From: Winogradskyella endarachnes
GTDB taxonomy: Bacteria; Bacteroidota; Bacteroidia; Flavobacteriales; Flavobacteriaceae
Direction: 5' to 3'
Assembly (NCBI RefSeq): GCF_009741275.1
Contig: NZ_WOWS01000001.1
Span: 744,001-808,000, forward strand
DNA: 64,000 nt
The position numbers and the translations under genes are program-made. A model generated the notes under the pieces. The model did no database searches. It had not been told where the DNA came from and saw only the letters and a program-made list of their open reading frames with translations. Below, one piece after another: positions 16,718 through 24,361 of the stretch (the first letter of the stretch is position 1; every line of letters begins with the position of its first letter).

Positions 16718-18286
16718 TTAAGAACTGCAAGATAACATAGAACACCCTACTTTATCTCTTGCCCATTCTGGGCGTTTTGCAAACCATTTTTCTGAATTTG
16801 GCTGCTCATCATACGGTTTTTTTAATAGCTTGAAAAATTCATCTATTAAGTCATAATTCCCTTTATCTGCATCATCAATAGCCAATTGTGCCATATAATT
16901 TCGAAGCACATATTTAGGGTTTACCTTATTCATTTCAGATTTTCTTTCAGCATCAGATAAGGTTTCAAGCGTTAACCGCTCTTCATAGGTTTTAAACCAA
17001 GAGGACCATTGTAGTTTAATTTCGCCTGAAATCTCTTCTGGTTTATAAAAGGCATTTTCAATTGTAGCGTACCAATTTTCAGTATTTTCTTTTTCTAAGT
17101 TGGCTAAATTCCTGAAGAAGATAGTCATATCGGTTTCCGAAAGTTGTAACACGTTTTCTAAGGCTTCAATAAGTTGAATATCATTTCGGTCTGCCACTTT
17201 TAACCCTAATTTTGAACGCATCATTTGTTGAAGTTCTAGCTGCACTTCAATTTGATAATTATTAAGAATTTCCTCTAGAGGTTCTGCTTCTTCTACCAAT
17301 GGATATAGGGCGTTGGCGAGTTGAATTAAATTCCAAAGTACAATATGTGGCTGAGTACCAAAGCGATATCTTTTGTGTGTATTATCTGTGGTATTTGGTG
17401 TCCAACCTTGGTCGTAACCTTCTAACCAACCATATGGCCCATAATCTATGGTTAATCCGAGTATAGACATGTTATCCGTGTTCATTACACCATGCACAAA
17501 ACCTACACGTTGCCAATGTACAACCATGTCTAAACTGCGTTTTGTAACTGCTTTTAAAAAAGCGATATAGGTATCTTTAGACGGTTCTCCTAATTCTGAA
17601 TAATGGTTTCTAATCGTATAATCCACAAGGGTTTTCAGGGTTTTAGCATCGCCTTTTGAAGCAAAAATCTCGTAGCTCCCAAATCTTAAAAACGATTCTG
17701 CAACTCTACTTACAATAGCACCTTTTTCGTAAGCCGCATTGCCATTATACATAACATCTCGTAGGACATCATCGCCAGATAAACTTAAGGATAATGCTCT
17801 TGTGGTTGGCACTCCTAAATGAAACATGGCTTCGCTACAAAGGTATTCTCTAATTGAGGACCTTAAAACCGCCAAACCATCTGCTGAGCGCGAATATGGT
17901 GTTTCGCCAGCACCTTTTAATTGCAACGCCCAATGTTTATTATTGTGCTCTATTTCCGTTAAATTTATAGCGCGACCATCGCCTAACTGCCCTGCCCAAT
18001 TACCAAATTGATGACCTGCATAACACATGGCATACGGTTTAGTATTTGGTATAACCTCAGCACCTGTAACCACGTTTAAGAATTCTTCAGTTTTACTAAC
18101 AGCTTCCGTTAGACCTAAATTTTCTAACATTTCTGGCGAAACATGAATTAACGACGGCTTACTAGGAATTTTTGGTGTTACATAAGAAAAACAAGCTTCC
18201 TTAACCTGTCTTCTAGAATTCTCTAGAATTTTATCTGCAGGAAGTTCTTGGTTAAACCTATCTTTTATGTTGAATTGAATTGCCAT
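16718..18286 (-). CDS. selO: Protein adenylyltransferase SelO (YdiU/UPF0061)
   Basis: The ATG at 18286 (product 522 residues, MAIQFNIKDRF) is preferred over the longer frame from 18355, which would overlap msrB by 55 bp. Conserved pseudokinase motifs are seen: CYAGHQFGNWAGQLGDGRA, LKGAGETPYSRSADG, LCSEAM, and the inverted catalytic region VMNTDNMSILGLTIDYGP. A C-terminal CSMLSCSS holds the conserved cysteine. SelO transfers AMP from ATP to protein Ser, Thr or Tyr and is linked to redox stress. The start lies 14 bp after the msrB stop. Confidence 0.95.
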   Translation of the reverse strand: MAIQFNIKDRFNQELPADKILENSRRQVKEACFSYVTPKIPSKPSLIHVSPEMLENLGLTEAVSKTEEFLNVVTGAEVIPNTKPYAMCYAGHQFGNWAGQLGDGRAINLTEIEHNNKHWALQLKGAGETPYSRSADGLAVLRSSIREYLCSEAMFHLGVPTTRALSLSLSGDDVLRDVMYNGNAAYEKGAIVSRVAESFLRFGSYEIFASKGDAKTLKTLVDYTIRNHYSELGEPSKDTYIAFLKAVTKRSLDMVVHWQRVGFVHGVMNTDNMSILGLTIDYGPYGWLEGYDQGWTPNTTDNTHKRYRFGTQPHIVLWNLIQLANALYPLVEEAEPLEEILNNYQIEVQLELQQMMRSKLGLKVADRNDIQLIEALENVLQLSETDMTIFFRNLANLEKENTENWYATIENAFYKPEEISGEIKLQWSSWFKTYEERLTLETLSDAERKSEMNKVNPKYVLRNYMAQLAIDDADKGNYDLIDEFFKLLKKPYDEQPNSEKWFAKRPEWARDKVGCSMLSCSS

Positions 18287-18300
18287 ATTATAAGTAAACC

Positions 18301-18762
18301 TTATTCTGAAATTTGTTCTTCCGTTTGAAGCACCATAGATTCTGAATTGATGCAATACCTCAAACCGCTAGGTTCTGGTCCATCTGGAAACACATGGCCT
18401 TGGTGCGCATCGCAAGTATTACATTGTACTTCTACTCTAACCATACCAAAGCTTGTATCTCTTATATATTTTATAGCGTTTTCTTTAATAGGTTGTGAAA
18501 AACTTGGCCAACCTGTACCAGAATTAAATTTAATTGTAGAATCAAACAATGGTGTATTGCAACAAACGCAGTTGTATTTACCAGCTTCATAGGTTGTACA
18601 CAATCCTCCTGAATGCGGTGCTTCTGTACCTGCTTTTCTGGTAATTCTAAATTGTTCTGGTGTTAAAATTGCTTTCCATTCTTCTTCTGTTTTTTCAACT
18701 CTTCGGTCTGGTTTTGGGTTTCCATTTACTGAAAAATTGATAATATCTTTCCAAGTTAACAT
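18301..18762 (-). CDS. msrB: Peptide-methionine (R)-S-oxide reductase
   Basis: This 153-residue protein has the MsrB signature: [27 protein letters not shown], and catalytic Cys in [11 protein letters not shown]. Two CxxC pairs (CVCC and CNTC) form the structural zinc site. It reduces the R epimer of protein methionine sulfoxide. It is the first gene of msrB-selO and probably continues into msrA. Confidence 0.96.
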   Translation of the reverse strand: MLTWKDIINFSVNGNPKPDRRVEKTEEEWKAILTPEQFRITRKAGTEAPHSGGLCTTYEAGKYNCVCCNTPLFDSTIKFNSGTGWPSFSQPIKENAIKYIRDTSFGMVRVEVQCNTCDAHQGHVFPDGPEPSGLRYCINSESMVLQTEEQISE

Positions 18763-18888
18763 AGCTTTTTTTTTATGGTTTAGACGTTAATTTACCTTAT
18801 AAATTACGTCTCATTACAAAGGTATTAAACAAAAATTAATTAATCGTTTTAGTTATTAAAGCGACAAAAAACATATGATATAATTGGT
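18763..18888 (-). promoter_or_regulatory. msrB upstream region
   Basis: On the minus strand TACCTTTG, a perfect TAnnTTTG box, lies about 60-70 bp upstream of the msrB start. No TTG is seen at the usual 17-19 bp spacing and no CRP/FNR-type dyad is present. No gene is seen in the stretch. Confidence 0.35.
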
Positions 18889-18919
18889 ACAAAAAAAAGA
18901 GAGCTAATTAGCTCTCTTT
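18889..18919 (-). terminator. Perfect 24-bp palindrome with U-run, leftward terminator
   Basis: AAAGAGAGCTAA/TTAGCTCTCTTT (18896-18919) is a perfect palindrome. An A-run from about 18891 to 18898 gives a U-run on the minus-strand transcript. It is a second, distal terminator for the 19145-20001 operon, about 130 bp after the first one. Confidence 0.8.
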
Positions 18920-19044
18920 CCTTATTAAACATTGAACTCACTTAAAACGCCTTAAATGAAATAGTTACCGATAATTCACTTAACGTGTTTTATAAAAGTA
19001 GTAGTTATAAATCTCAGTTAGGGCATAAGAAAATACTCTACTTT

Positions 19045-19096
19045 AAAAAACACTTACATTGGATGGGTTGTTAATAGGGATCCAATGTTGTAAGTG
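19045..19096 (-). terminator. Rho-independent terminator of the STAS-like gene pair
   Basis: CACTTACATTGGAT (19051-19064) pairs with ATCCAATGTTGTAAGTG (19080-19096) with a three-base bulge. An A-run at 19045-19050 becomes a U-run on the minus strand. The 125 bp between this and the next palindrome hold no gene that can be supported. Confidence 0.8.
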
Positions 19097-19144
19097 ATTG
19101 CTATTTTATTCTGAACGTATCCTTAATTAATATTATTAAGGCGT

Positions 19145-19576
19145 TTATTCAGCAAGTTTCAACATATTGCTATTAATACAATTATCTATGTTTTGACAAA
19201 ATTTTTTTGCCAAGGTTTTATCTTTAAAAATTCCGAATGTTGTATTTGGATCATATAGTTTTTTATAATAAGCGATTAATAATTTTATTCCCATTGTGTC
19301 TATTAAATACGATTCTGACACTTTTACATTTGTTAACTTTGGATTTCTCGCTAATAACTTTACTATAGATATAGTGAACGAACCACATGTCTTAGACAAA
19401 TCAATTAAAAATGGTTTAGAGTTTCCGTCACATAATGTAAGAATAGCATCAACGTAAGCTTTTCCATTTTTTATATCTAGTTTTAAATTTGGATCATCAT
19501 TACTAAAATCACAATAGAGTATATCAGTGTCATCTGTCCAAAATATAGCGTTATTAAATCCTATTACTTTGCTCAT
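19145..19576 (-). CDS. STAS-like small protein, second of a paralogous pair
   Basis: This 143-residue soluble protein begins SKVIGFNNAIFWTDDTDILYCDFSN. It is similar to the product of 19573-20001 in its opening (V-I-x-F-x-x-x-x-F-W), its central PFLIDLSK/PIIVNLES strand and its end (F, acidic stretch, AxxFCxN). The alternating strands and helices resemble STAS/SpoIIAA-like proteins seen in Flavobacteriia. No clear phosphorylatable serine motif was found. The start overlaps the preceding stop by 4 bp (ATGA), so the two are coupled. It sits downstream of a sigma54 activator gene. Function unknown; an output or adaptor protein of the signalling locus is inferred. Confidence 0.7.
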   Translation of the reverse strand: MSKVIGFNNAIFWTDDTDILYCDFSNDDPNLKLDIKNGKAYVDAILTLCDGNSKPFLIDLSKTCGSFTISIVKLLARNPKLTNVKVSESYLIDTMGIKLLIAYYKKLYDPNTTFGIFKDKTLAKKFCQNIDNCINSNMLKLAE

Positions 19577-20001
19577 GAGAATGCTTGTTGGCTAACTGTA
19601 TTAAAAATTTTAAAATCATTTTTACAAAACTCATGTGCTGTATTAAAATCTGTATAAATTTTATTTGGGACAACTTGTTTTACAAGAATGTTATTTAGAG
19701 ATAATACTAACTTTAATTTTAAAGAATCGACTAAGAATATTCTTGAGAGGACTAGTTTTTTTATTACTGCACTTTTAGATATAATTCTAAAGATTCTTAA
19801 AGCATTTTTACGATTAAGCGATTCTAAGTTAACTATTATAGGCATGTAGGTACCATTAGATATTAGTGGTAAAATATCACAAAATAGTTCTTCTATAATT
19901 GCTGAATCGAATGTTTTAAAGAAAACCGTATTTAAATCGCAATGGATTGTGTTTTGGTCTACCCAAAATTTAATTCCATCAAATTCAATTACGTTTTTCA
20001 T
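19573..20001 (-). CDS. STAS-like small protein, first of a paralogous pair
   Basis: The ATG at 20001 (142 residues, MKNVIEFDGIKFWV) aligns with the start of the paralogue at 19145-19576, so it is preferred over the frame from 20043. The protein is soluble and of mixed alpha/beta type. The two copies are clearly diverged, which suggests they form a heterodimer or answer different inputs. A sigma54-like element (20027-20042) lies directly upstream. No enzymatic motif is visible. Confidence 0.7.
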   Translation of the reverse strand: MKNVIEFDGIKFWVDQNTIHCDLNTVFFKTFDSAIIEELFCDILPLISNGTYMPIIVNLESLNRKNALRIFRIISKSAVIKKLVLSRIFLVDSLKLKLVLSLNNILVKQVVPNKIYTDFNTAHEFCKNDFKIFNTVSQQAFS

Positions 20002-20026
20002 AATTATCTCATTTGCAAAACTAAAT

Positions 20027-20042
20027 ACCAATTGGTGTGCCA
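20027..20042 (-). promoter_or_regulatory. Sigma54-like -24/-12 element
   Basis: The minus strand reads TGGCAC-ACCAA-TTGGT, against the sigma54 consensus TGGCAC-N5-TTGCA/T. Spacing is exact; the -12 position has GG in place of GC. The start codon at 20001 would lie about 15 bp after the predicted start of transcription. A sigma54 activator gene ends 143 bp upstream. Confidence 0.5.
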
Positions 20043-20124
20043 AATATTAAAAAAAAATCAAAATTAATTTATAAATAACTAATTATCAGTTAATTAAATA
20101 TTTTTTTAGTAAAAATCACCAAAA

Positions 20125-20154
20125 ACAAAAGTCACGGAATACCGTGACTTTTGT
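20125..20154 (-). terminator. 13-bp perfect inverted repeat after the sigma54 activator gene
   Basis: ACAAAAGTCACGG (20125-20137) and CCGTGACTTTTGT (20142-20154) are separated by four bases. It lies 30 bp after the activator gene and is followed on the minus strand by a T-rich stretch, so it is probably a terminator. It also lies about 110 bp upstream of the sigma54-like element, where an activator binding site would be expected. Confidence 0.65.
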
Positions 20155-20184
20155 TATAAAATTTATAAGATTAACGAAATGCCG

Positions 20185-23100
20185 TTACTTAGCTATGGGC
20201 TTTTTTATACCTAATTTAGACATACGGTCTCTCAATGTACTAGGTTTTAGTTTTAGAAGTGCTGCTGCGCCATTATCTCCTGTTATTTTCCAATTACATT
20301 GTTCTAACACCATCAATATATGCGTTTTTTGAGCTGCATCTAAAGAATAGTCTTTATTATGTATAGATTTTACCTTTTGGCTTGCCGATTCAAAGCCAGG
20401 AATTAATAAAGTCTCATCTGCAGAAAGAATAGATGCACGTTCTATAAGGTTTTCTAATTCTCTAATATTACCTGGCCAATCATAGCTTCTAAGTTTAGTC
20501 ATAGCTTCATCGGAAATATACTTTATGTTTTTACCATATGCTTTGTTAAACTTTTCTACAAAATGTTCTACCAAATAAGGAATATCTTCTTTTCTTTCTT
20601 TAAGTGATGGGATATTAATAGGAAATACATTGAGTCTAAAATACAAATCCTCTCTAAATTTCTTTTTTTGTACTTCTTCTTTCAAGTCTCTATTAGTTGC
20701 TGCAATAACCCTAACATTCAATTTTTTTATTTCAGAACCTCCTACCACTTCTATTTCGCCTTCTTGTAAGAATCTTAATATTTTTGGTTGCATATCTAAT
20801 GGCAATTCTCCTATTTCATCTAAAAACAAGGTGCCGTTATCCGCTAATTCAAACTTTCCTACTTTATCTCCAAAAGCACCTGTAAAAGATCCTTTTTTAT
20901 GACCGAACAATTCACTTTCAAAAAGTTCTCTTGGTATTGCAGAACAGTTTACCTTAATTAACGGTTTATTATTTCGTTTACTTATATTATGTATAGCTCT
21001 TGCCAATAATTCTTTTCCTGTGCCAGATTCTCCAAGAAGTAAAACTGTTGCGTCCGTGGGTGCTACTTTTTCTATTTCACTTAAAACGTTTGCAAATACT
21101 TCGCTTCCGTACACCATTTCTTCATAATTAAAAACTAGGTCTAATTCATTTCTAAGATAAACGTTTTCTTGTTGAAGTTTGTTTTTCAAAGTGTTTAACT
21201 CATTATTAGCCTTTAAGAGTTTTTCATTAGCACTAACAAGTTTATTTTCTGCAAGTTTTCTTTCTGAACTTTCTACCATTAACGAAACAATATTAGCGAT
21301 AGAAGACGCAAATTCTTGCTCTTCTGCTGTCCATTCTCTTAAAAAGTCTCCTTTATGCTCAAAACAGACAATGCCGTAATATCTATTAGAACTTTGCACA
21401 AAAACATCTAACAATGACCTAATATTATTTGGTATTAAGTAATTATCGTTAAATAATTTGGTTATTAAGTTATCTTGAGCATCGTTAACACGAACAGATT
21501 GATACAGTTTTAATGCTTCAAAATAATAAGGATTATCTGCATAATTTATTATATAATTGGGATTTATAAACCCTTTATTTAAATCGTAGAAATATTCTGA
21601 TTTTAAGATGCTCATATCTTTATTAAAGCTCCAAATACCAACTCTACATACTTTTAATGTCTCTGCTGCTAATTGCGCTATTCTCTTTAATGAAGAGTGA
21701 ATATCTTTACCTACCAACTGTGCTAATTCTAAAATTACGTTTTTCTTTTGGTTAGATTTTTTCTCTTTCTCTATGAGTATTTGTTTTGCTTTTTCTTCTT
21801 CTGATATATCCTTTACCGTAGCATATACTGCTATAACCTCATTATCATTATTTTTAATGGTACCCGAATTAAAGGAAGCTTTAATTATCTCTCCATTTTT
21901 TCTTTTGATATCAAAACATATTTCTTTTCTTTCTTTTTGTGCAACAGAATTCTGTATTGCTAAGACTTTTTTATAATCTTCTTTTTTCCAAAATGAAAAA
22001 GGTTGACTTTGTGCTAAAAGTTCGTTTCTATCATAGCCTGTAATCTTACAAAAGGAATCATTTACCAATATTATTTTGGTATCTACATTAACAATTATTA
22101 AACCCTCTTGCATAGACATAATTAACTTGTCATTAAACTCTTTAGACAATTTTAATTCTATCTCAGCTTTTCTTCTTTCTGTAATGTCTTGTATAGTACC
22201 AAAAAAAGCTATGACATTTCCTTGATCGTCATTTATCCTAGATACCATAATTTGCACAGGAAAACGTTCTCCATTTTTTCGCTTATATATATTCTCGAAA
22301 TTAGGATTATTATTGGTTTCAATTAATAATTTGTAACGCTCATTGTTTTTAGATGCCATTTCTGGTGCCGCGAAAGGATATGGTCTTTTTGCTCCTAATA
22401 ATTCTTCTTTTGAGAAGCCTGTCATTTTACAAAATGCCGGATTTACTCTAATAATTTCAGACTCCAAATTAATAACATACAAGCCTTCTTGCATAGATTC
22501 TAAAAGACCAGAAGAAAATTCTTTTTCTTTTTTAATAGATTGAAGATTTTTTTGACGTTCTGTTACATCTCTTATAATACTAACTACTCTACCATCTTGC
22601 TGTATTTGCGCAGAAATCTCACCTTCAATTATTTGGCCGTTTTTAGCTACTAATTGCCTCTGAAAAACCTCAGAATTACCCAGACGTATGCGTTGAATAA
22701 TATTTTCATCTCTAACTTTATTTACCAAAAAATCTTGAATTTTTAGCTGTGTAAATTCCTCTTTGGTATAGCCTAACATTATATATGAGGCTTTGTTAAA
22801 ATCGTAAATATTGCCGTCAAAATCATAAGTAATAATAGCATCACTAGCTTGGTTAACTAACAATTTATAAGATTGATCTTTTTTCTTAATTTCTTCAGTA
22901 ATAATAGTTTTTTCAATTGCAATTACTGCTAAACTTACGGCAAAATCTAAATCTCTAATATGATCATCGGTAGGCGTATTAATTTCATTGCTATAAATGG
23001 CGAACGTACCTAAAAGATCATTGTTTTTTGAGAGTATAGGTACAGACCAACACGACTTTAAATTGTGAGACAAGGCTAACGCTCTATCAAAATCCCATAA

Positions 23101-23910
23101 AGTATCTGTACTAATATCTGATACTATTACCGTTTTTTTATTATATGCCGCAGTGCCACAAGAGCCTCTTTGGTCTTCAATTTCAAATCTTTTTAAGGCT
23201 TCATTATACGCTTTTGGCAAACTGGGTGCTGCGCTTAATTCTAAGTGAGTTCCTTCCTTACACACTAAACTTATAGATCCATAATATCCACTATTTTCCC
23301 TTTCATAATTGAGAATTAATTGCTCAAAGATTTTTTCTATTGCTATGTTAGAGGCAAATAACTCTAGTACTTCGTTTTTATCTATTAATGATTTTTCAAT
23401 TTTTTTTCGTTCTACTATCTCTTTTTCTAAATCTATATTTTTTTGCTCTAGTTTACTTATAAGCCTTTTACTGTAAAATTTTAAAACTTCTTTTTCAGAA
23501 AAATCCTTATTTTGATATTCTATTGGGTCTTTTTCAATGGTATGCTGCTTTAAAATTTTATTGATTATCGTTACGATTTTGTCGTAATCCATTGGTTTTC
23601 GTAGAAATTTTGCAGCTCCTAATTTTAAGGCTAGTTCTTCATCTAACTTTTCGGTGTAGGTAGATGTATAAAATACAAATGGAATATTTTTTAAATTGTC
23701 TTGTTTTTTACATTCTTGGCAAAACATATAACCGTCCATTACTGGCATTAATATATCTGAAATAATGAGGTCTACTTTATGTTTAGACAATTGATCTAGC
23801 CCTTCTTTACCATTATAAGCCTCTATTACCTCAAAACCTCCTTTTTCTAAAATTACTTTTAGTAAATAGAGATTTTCATATATGTCATCTACTATTAAAA
23901 TAGTACCCAT
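20185..23910 (-). CDS. Hybrid sensor/sigma54-dependent transcriptional activator (REC-GAF-PAS3-GAF-AAA+-Fis HTH)
   Basis: The 1241-residue protein begins with a receiver domain (phospho-acceptor Asp52 in IISDILMPVMDG). A coiled coil, a GAF domain (about 180-330), three PAS domains (about 345-720), a second GAF domain (about 745-890) and another coiled coil follow. The sigma54 AAA+ domain (about 925-1165) has Walker A GESGTGKE, the sigma54-contact loop GSFTGA (usual form GAFTGA) and Walker B LFLDEIGELP. A Fis-type helix-turn-helix ends the protein (NGAAALLKLKPSTLRDRM). No membrane segment is seen. It should be phosphorylated by the kinase encoded nearby and could also sense ligands directly. 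Confidence 0.92.
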   Translation of the reverse strand: MGTILIVDDIYENLYLLKVILEKGGFEVIEAYNGKEGLDQLSKHKVDLIISDILMPVMDGYMFCQECKKQDNLKNIPFVFYTSTYTEKLDEELALKLGAAKFLRKPMDYDKIVTIINKILKQHTIEKDPIEYQNKDFSEKEVLKFYSKRLISKLEQKNIDLEKEIVERKKIEKSLIDKNEVLELFASNIAIEKIFEQLILNYERENSGYYGSISLVCKEGTHLELSAAPSLPKAYNEALKRFEIEDQRGSCGTAAYNKKTVIVSDISTDTLWDFDRALALSHNLKSCWSVPILSKNNDLLGTFAIYSNEINTPTDDHIRDLDFAVSLAVIAIEKTIITEEIKKKDQSYKLLVNQASDAIITYDFDGNIYDFNKASYIMLGYTKEEFTQLKIQDFLVNKVRDENIIQRIRLGNSEVFQRQLVAKNGQIIEGEISAQIQQDGRVVSIIRDVTERQKNLQSIKKEKEFSSGLLESMQEGLYVINLESEIIRVNPAFCKMTGFSKEELLGAKRPYPFAAPEMASKNNERYKLLIETNNNPNFENIYKRKNGERFPVQIMVSRINDDQGNVIAFFGTIQDITERRKAEIELKLSKEFNDKLIMSMQEGLIIVNVDTKIILVNDSFCKITGYDRNELLAQSQPFSFWKKEDYKKVLAIQNSVAQKERKEICFDIKRKNGEIIKASFNSGTIKNNDNEVIAVYATVKDISEEEKAKQILIEKEKKSNQKKNVILELAQLVGKDIHSSLKRIAQLAAETLKVCRVGIWSFNKDMSILKSEYFYDLNKGFINPNYIINYADNPYYFEALKLYQSVRVNDAQDNLITKLFNDNYLIPNNIRSLLDVFVQSSNRYYGIVCFEHKGDFLREWTAEEQEFASSIANIVSLMVESSERKLAENKLVSANEKLLKANNELNTLKNKLQQENVYLRNELDLVFNYEEMVYGSEVFANVLSEIEKVAPTDATVLLLGESGTGKELLARAIHNISKRNNKPLIKVNCSAIPRELFESELFGHKKGSFTGAFGDKVGKFELADNGTLFLDEIGELPLDMQPKILRFLQEGEIEVVGGSEIKKLNVRVIAATNRDLKEEVQKKKFREDLYFRLNVFPINIPSLKERKEDIPYLVEHFVEKFNKAYGKNIKYISDEAMTKLRSYDWPGNIRELENLIERASILSADETLLIPGFESASQKVKSIHNKDYSLDAAQKTHILMVLEQCNWKITGDNGAAALLKLKPSTLRDRMSKLGIKKPIAK

Positions 23911-23914
23911 ACTA

Positions 23915-24292
23915 CTATAATTGATTTGATTTATAGATTTTTTGCATTTCTGCTATAAATGTTTCTGTATTTATTGGTTTCTCAATATAACCATCTGCAC
24001 CTGCTTTTATAGCTTTTTCTCTATCGCCTTGCATTGCATAAGATGTAACGGCAATTATTGTTGTAGATTTTGGTATATCTGTTTGTCTAAGTTGTAAACA
24101 AATCTCATAACCATCCATATCTGGTAACTGAATGTCTACTAAGATAATTTCTGGTTGATAACTAGTTGCTAAATTTAGTCCGTCTTTACCATTATATGCC
24201 TTAATAACTTCAAATTTTTCTTTTGTTAAAAGATAAGACAACATATACATATTTTGTTCATTATCTTCTATTATTAAAATAGATGGTTTCAT
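23915..24292 (-). CDS. Single-domain response regulator
   Basis: This 125-residue stand-alone receiver domain has the acidic pair in IIEDNEQN, phospho-acceptor Asp53 in ILVDIQLPDMDGYE, the conserved Thr in IIAVTSYAM and Lys in GYIEKPI. There is no output domain, so it acts as a phosphate shuttle or protein-binding switch. It lies between the histidine kinase and the sigma54 activator, 4 bp from the latter, in one transcription unit. Confidence 0.93.
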   Translation of the reverse strand: MKPSILIIEDNEQNMYMLSYLLTKEKFEVIKAYNGKDGLNLATSYQPEIILVDIQLPDMDGYEICLQLRQTDIPKSTTIIAVTSYAMQGDREKAIKAGADGYIEKPINTETFIAEMQKIYKSNQL

Positions 24293-24361
24293 TTTTACTG
24301 AATATTTAATCCCAATTTGTTGTACTCAAATTCCCTCTGTTTTTTATATTATTAATAGCAA

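Noticed and set aside
18287..18355. N-terminal extension of SelO
   Set aside because: It overlaps msrB by 55 bp in another frame and has no family similarity; MAIQFN at 18286 is a normal start.
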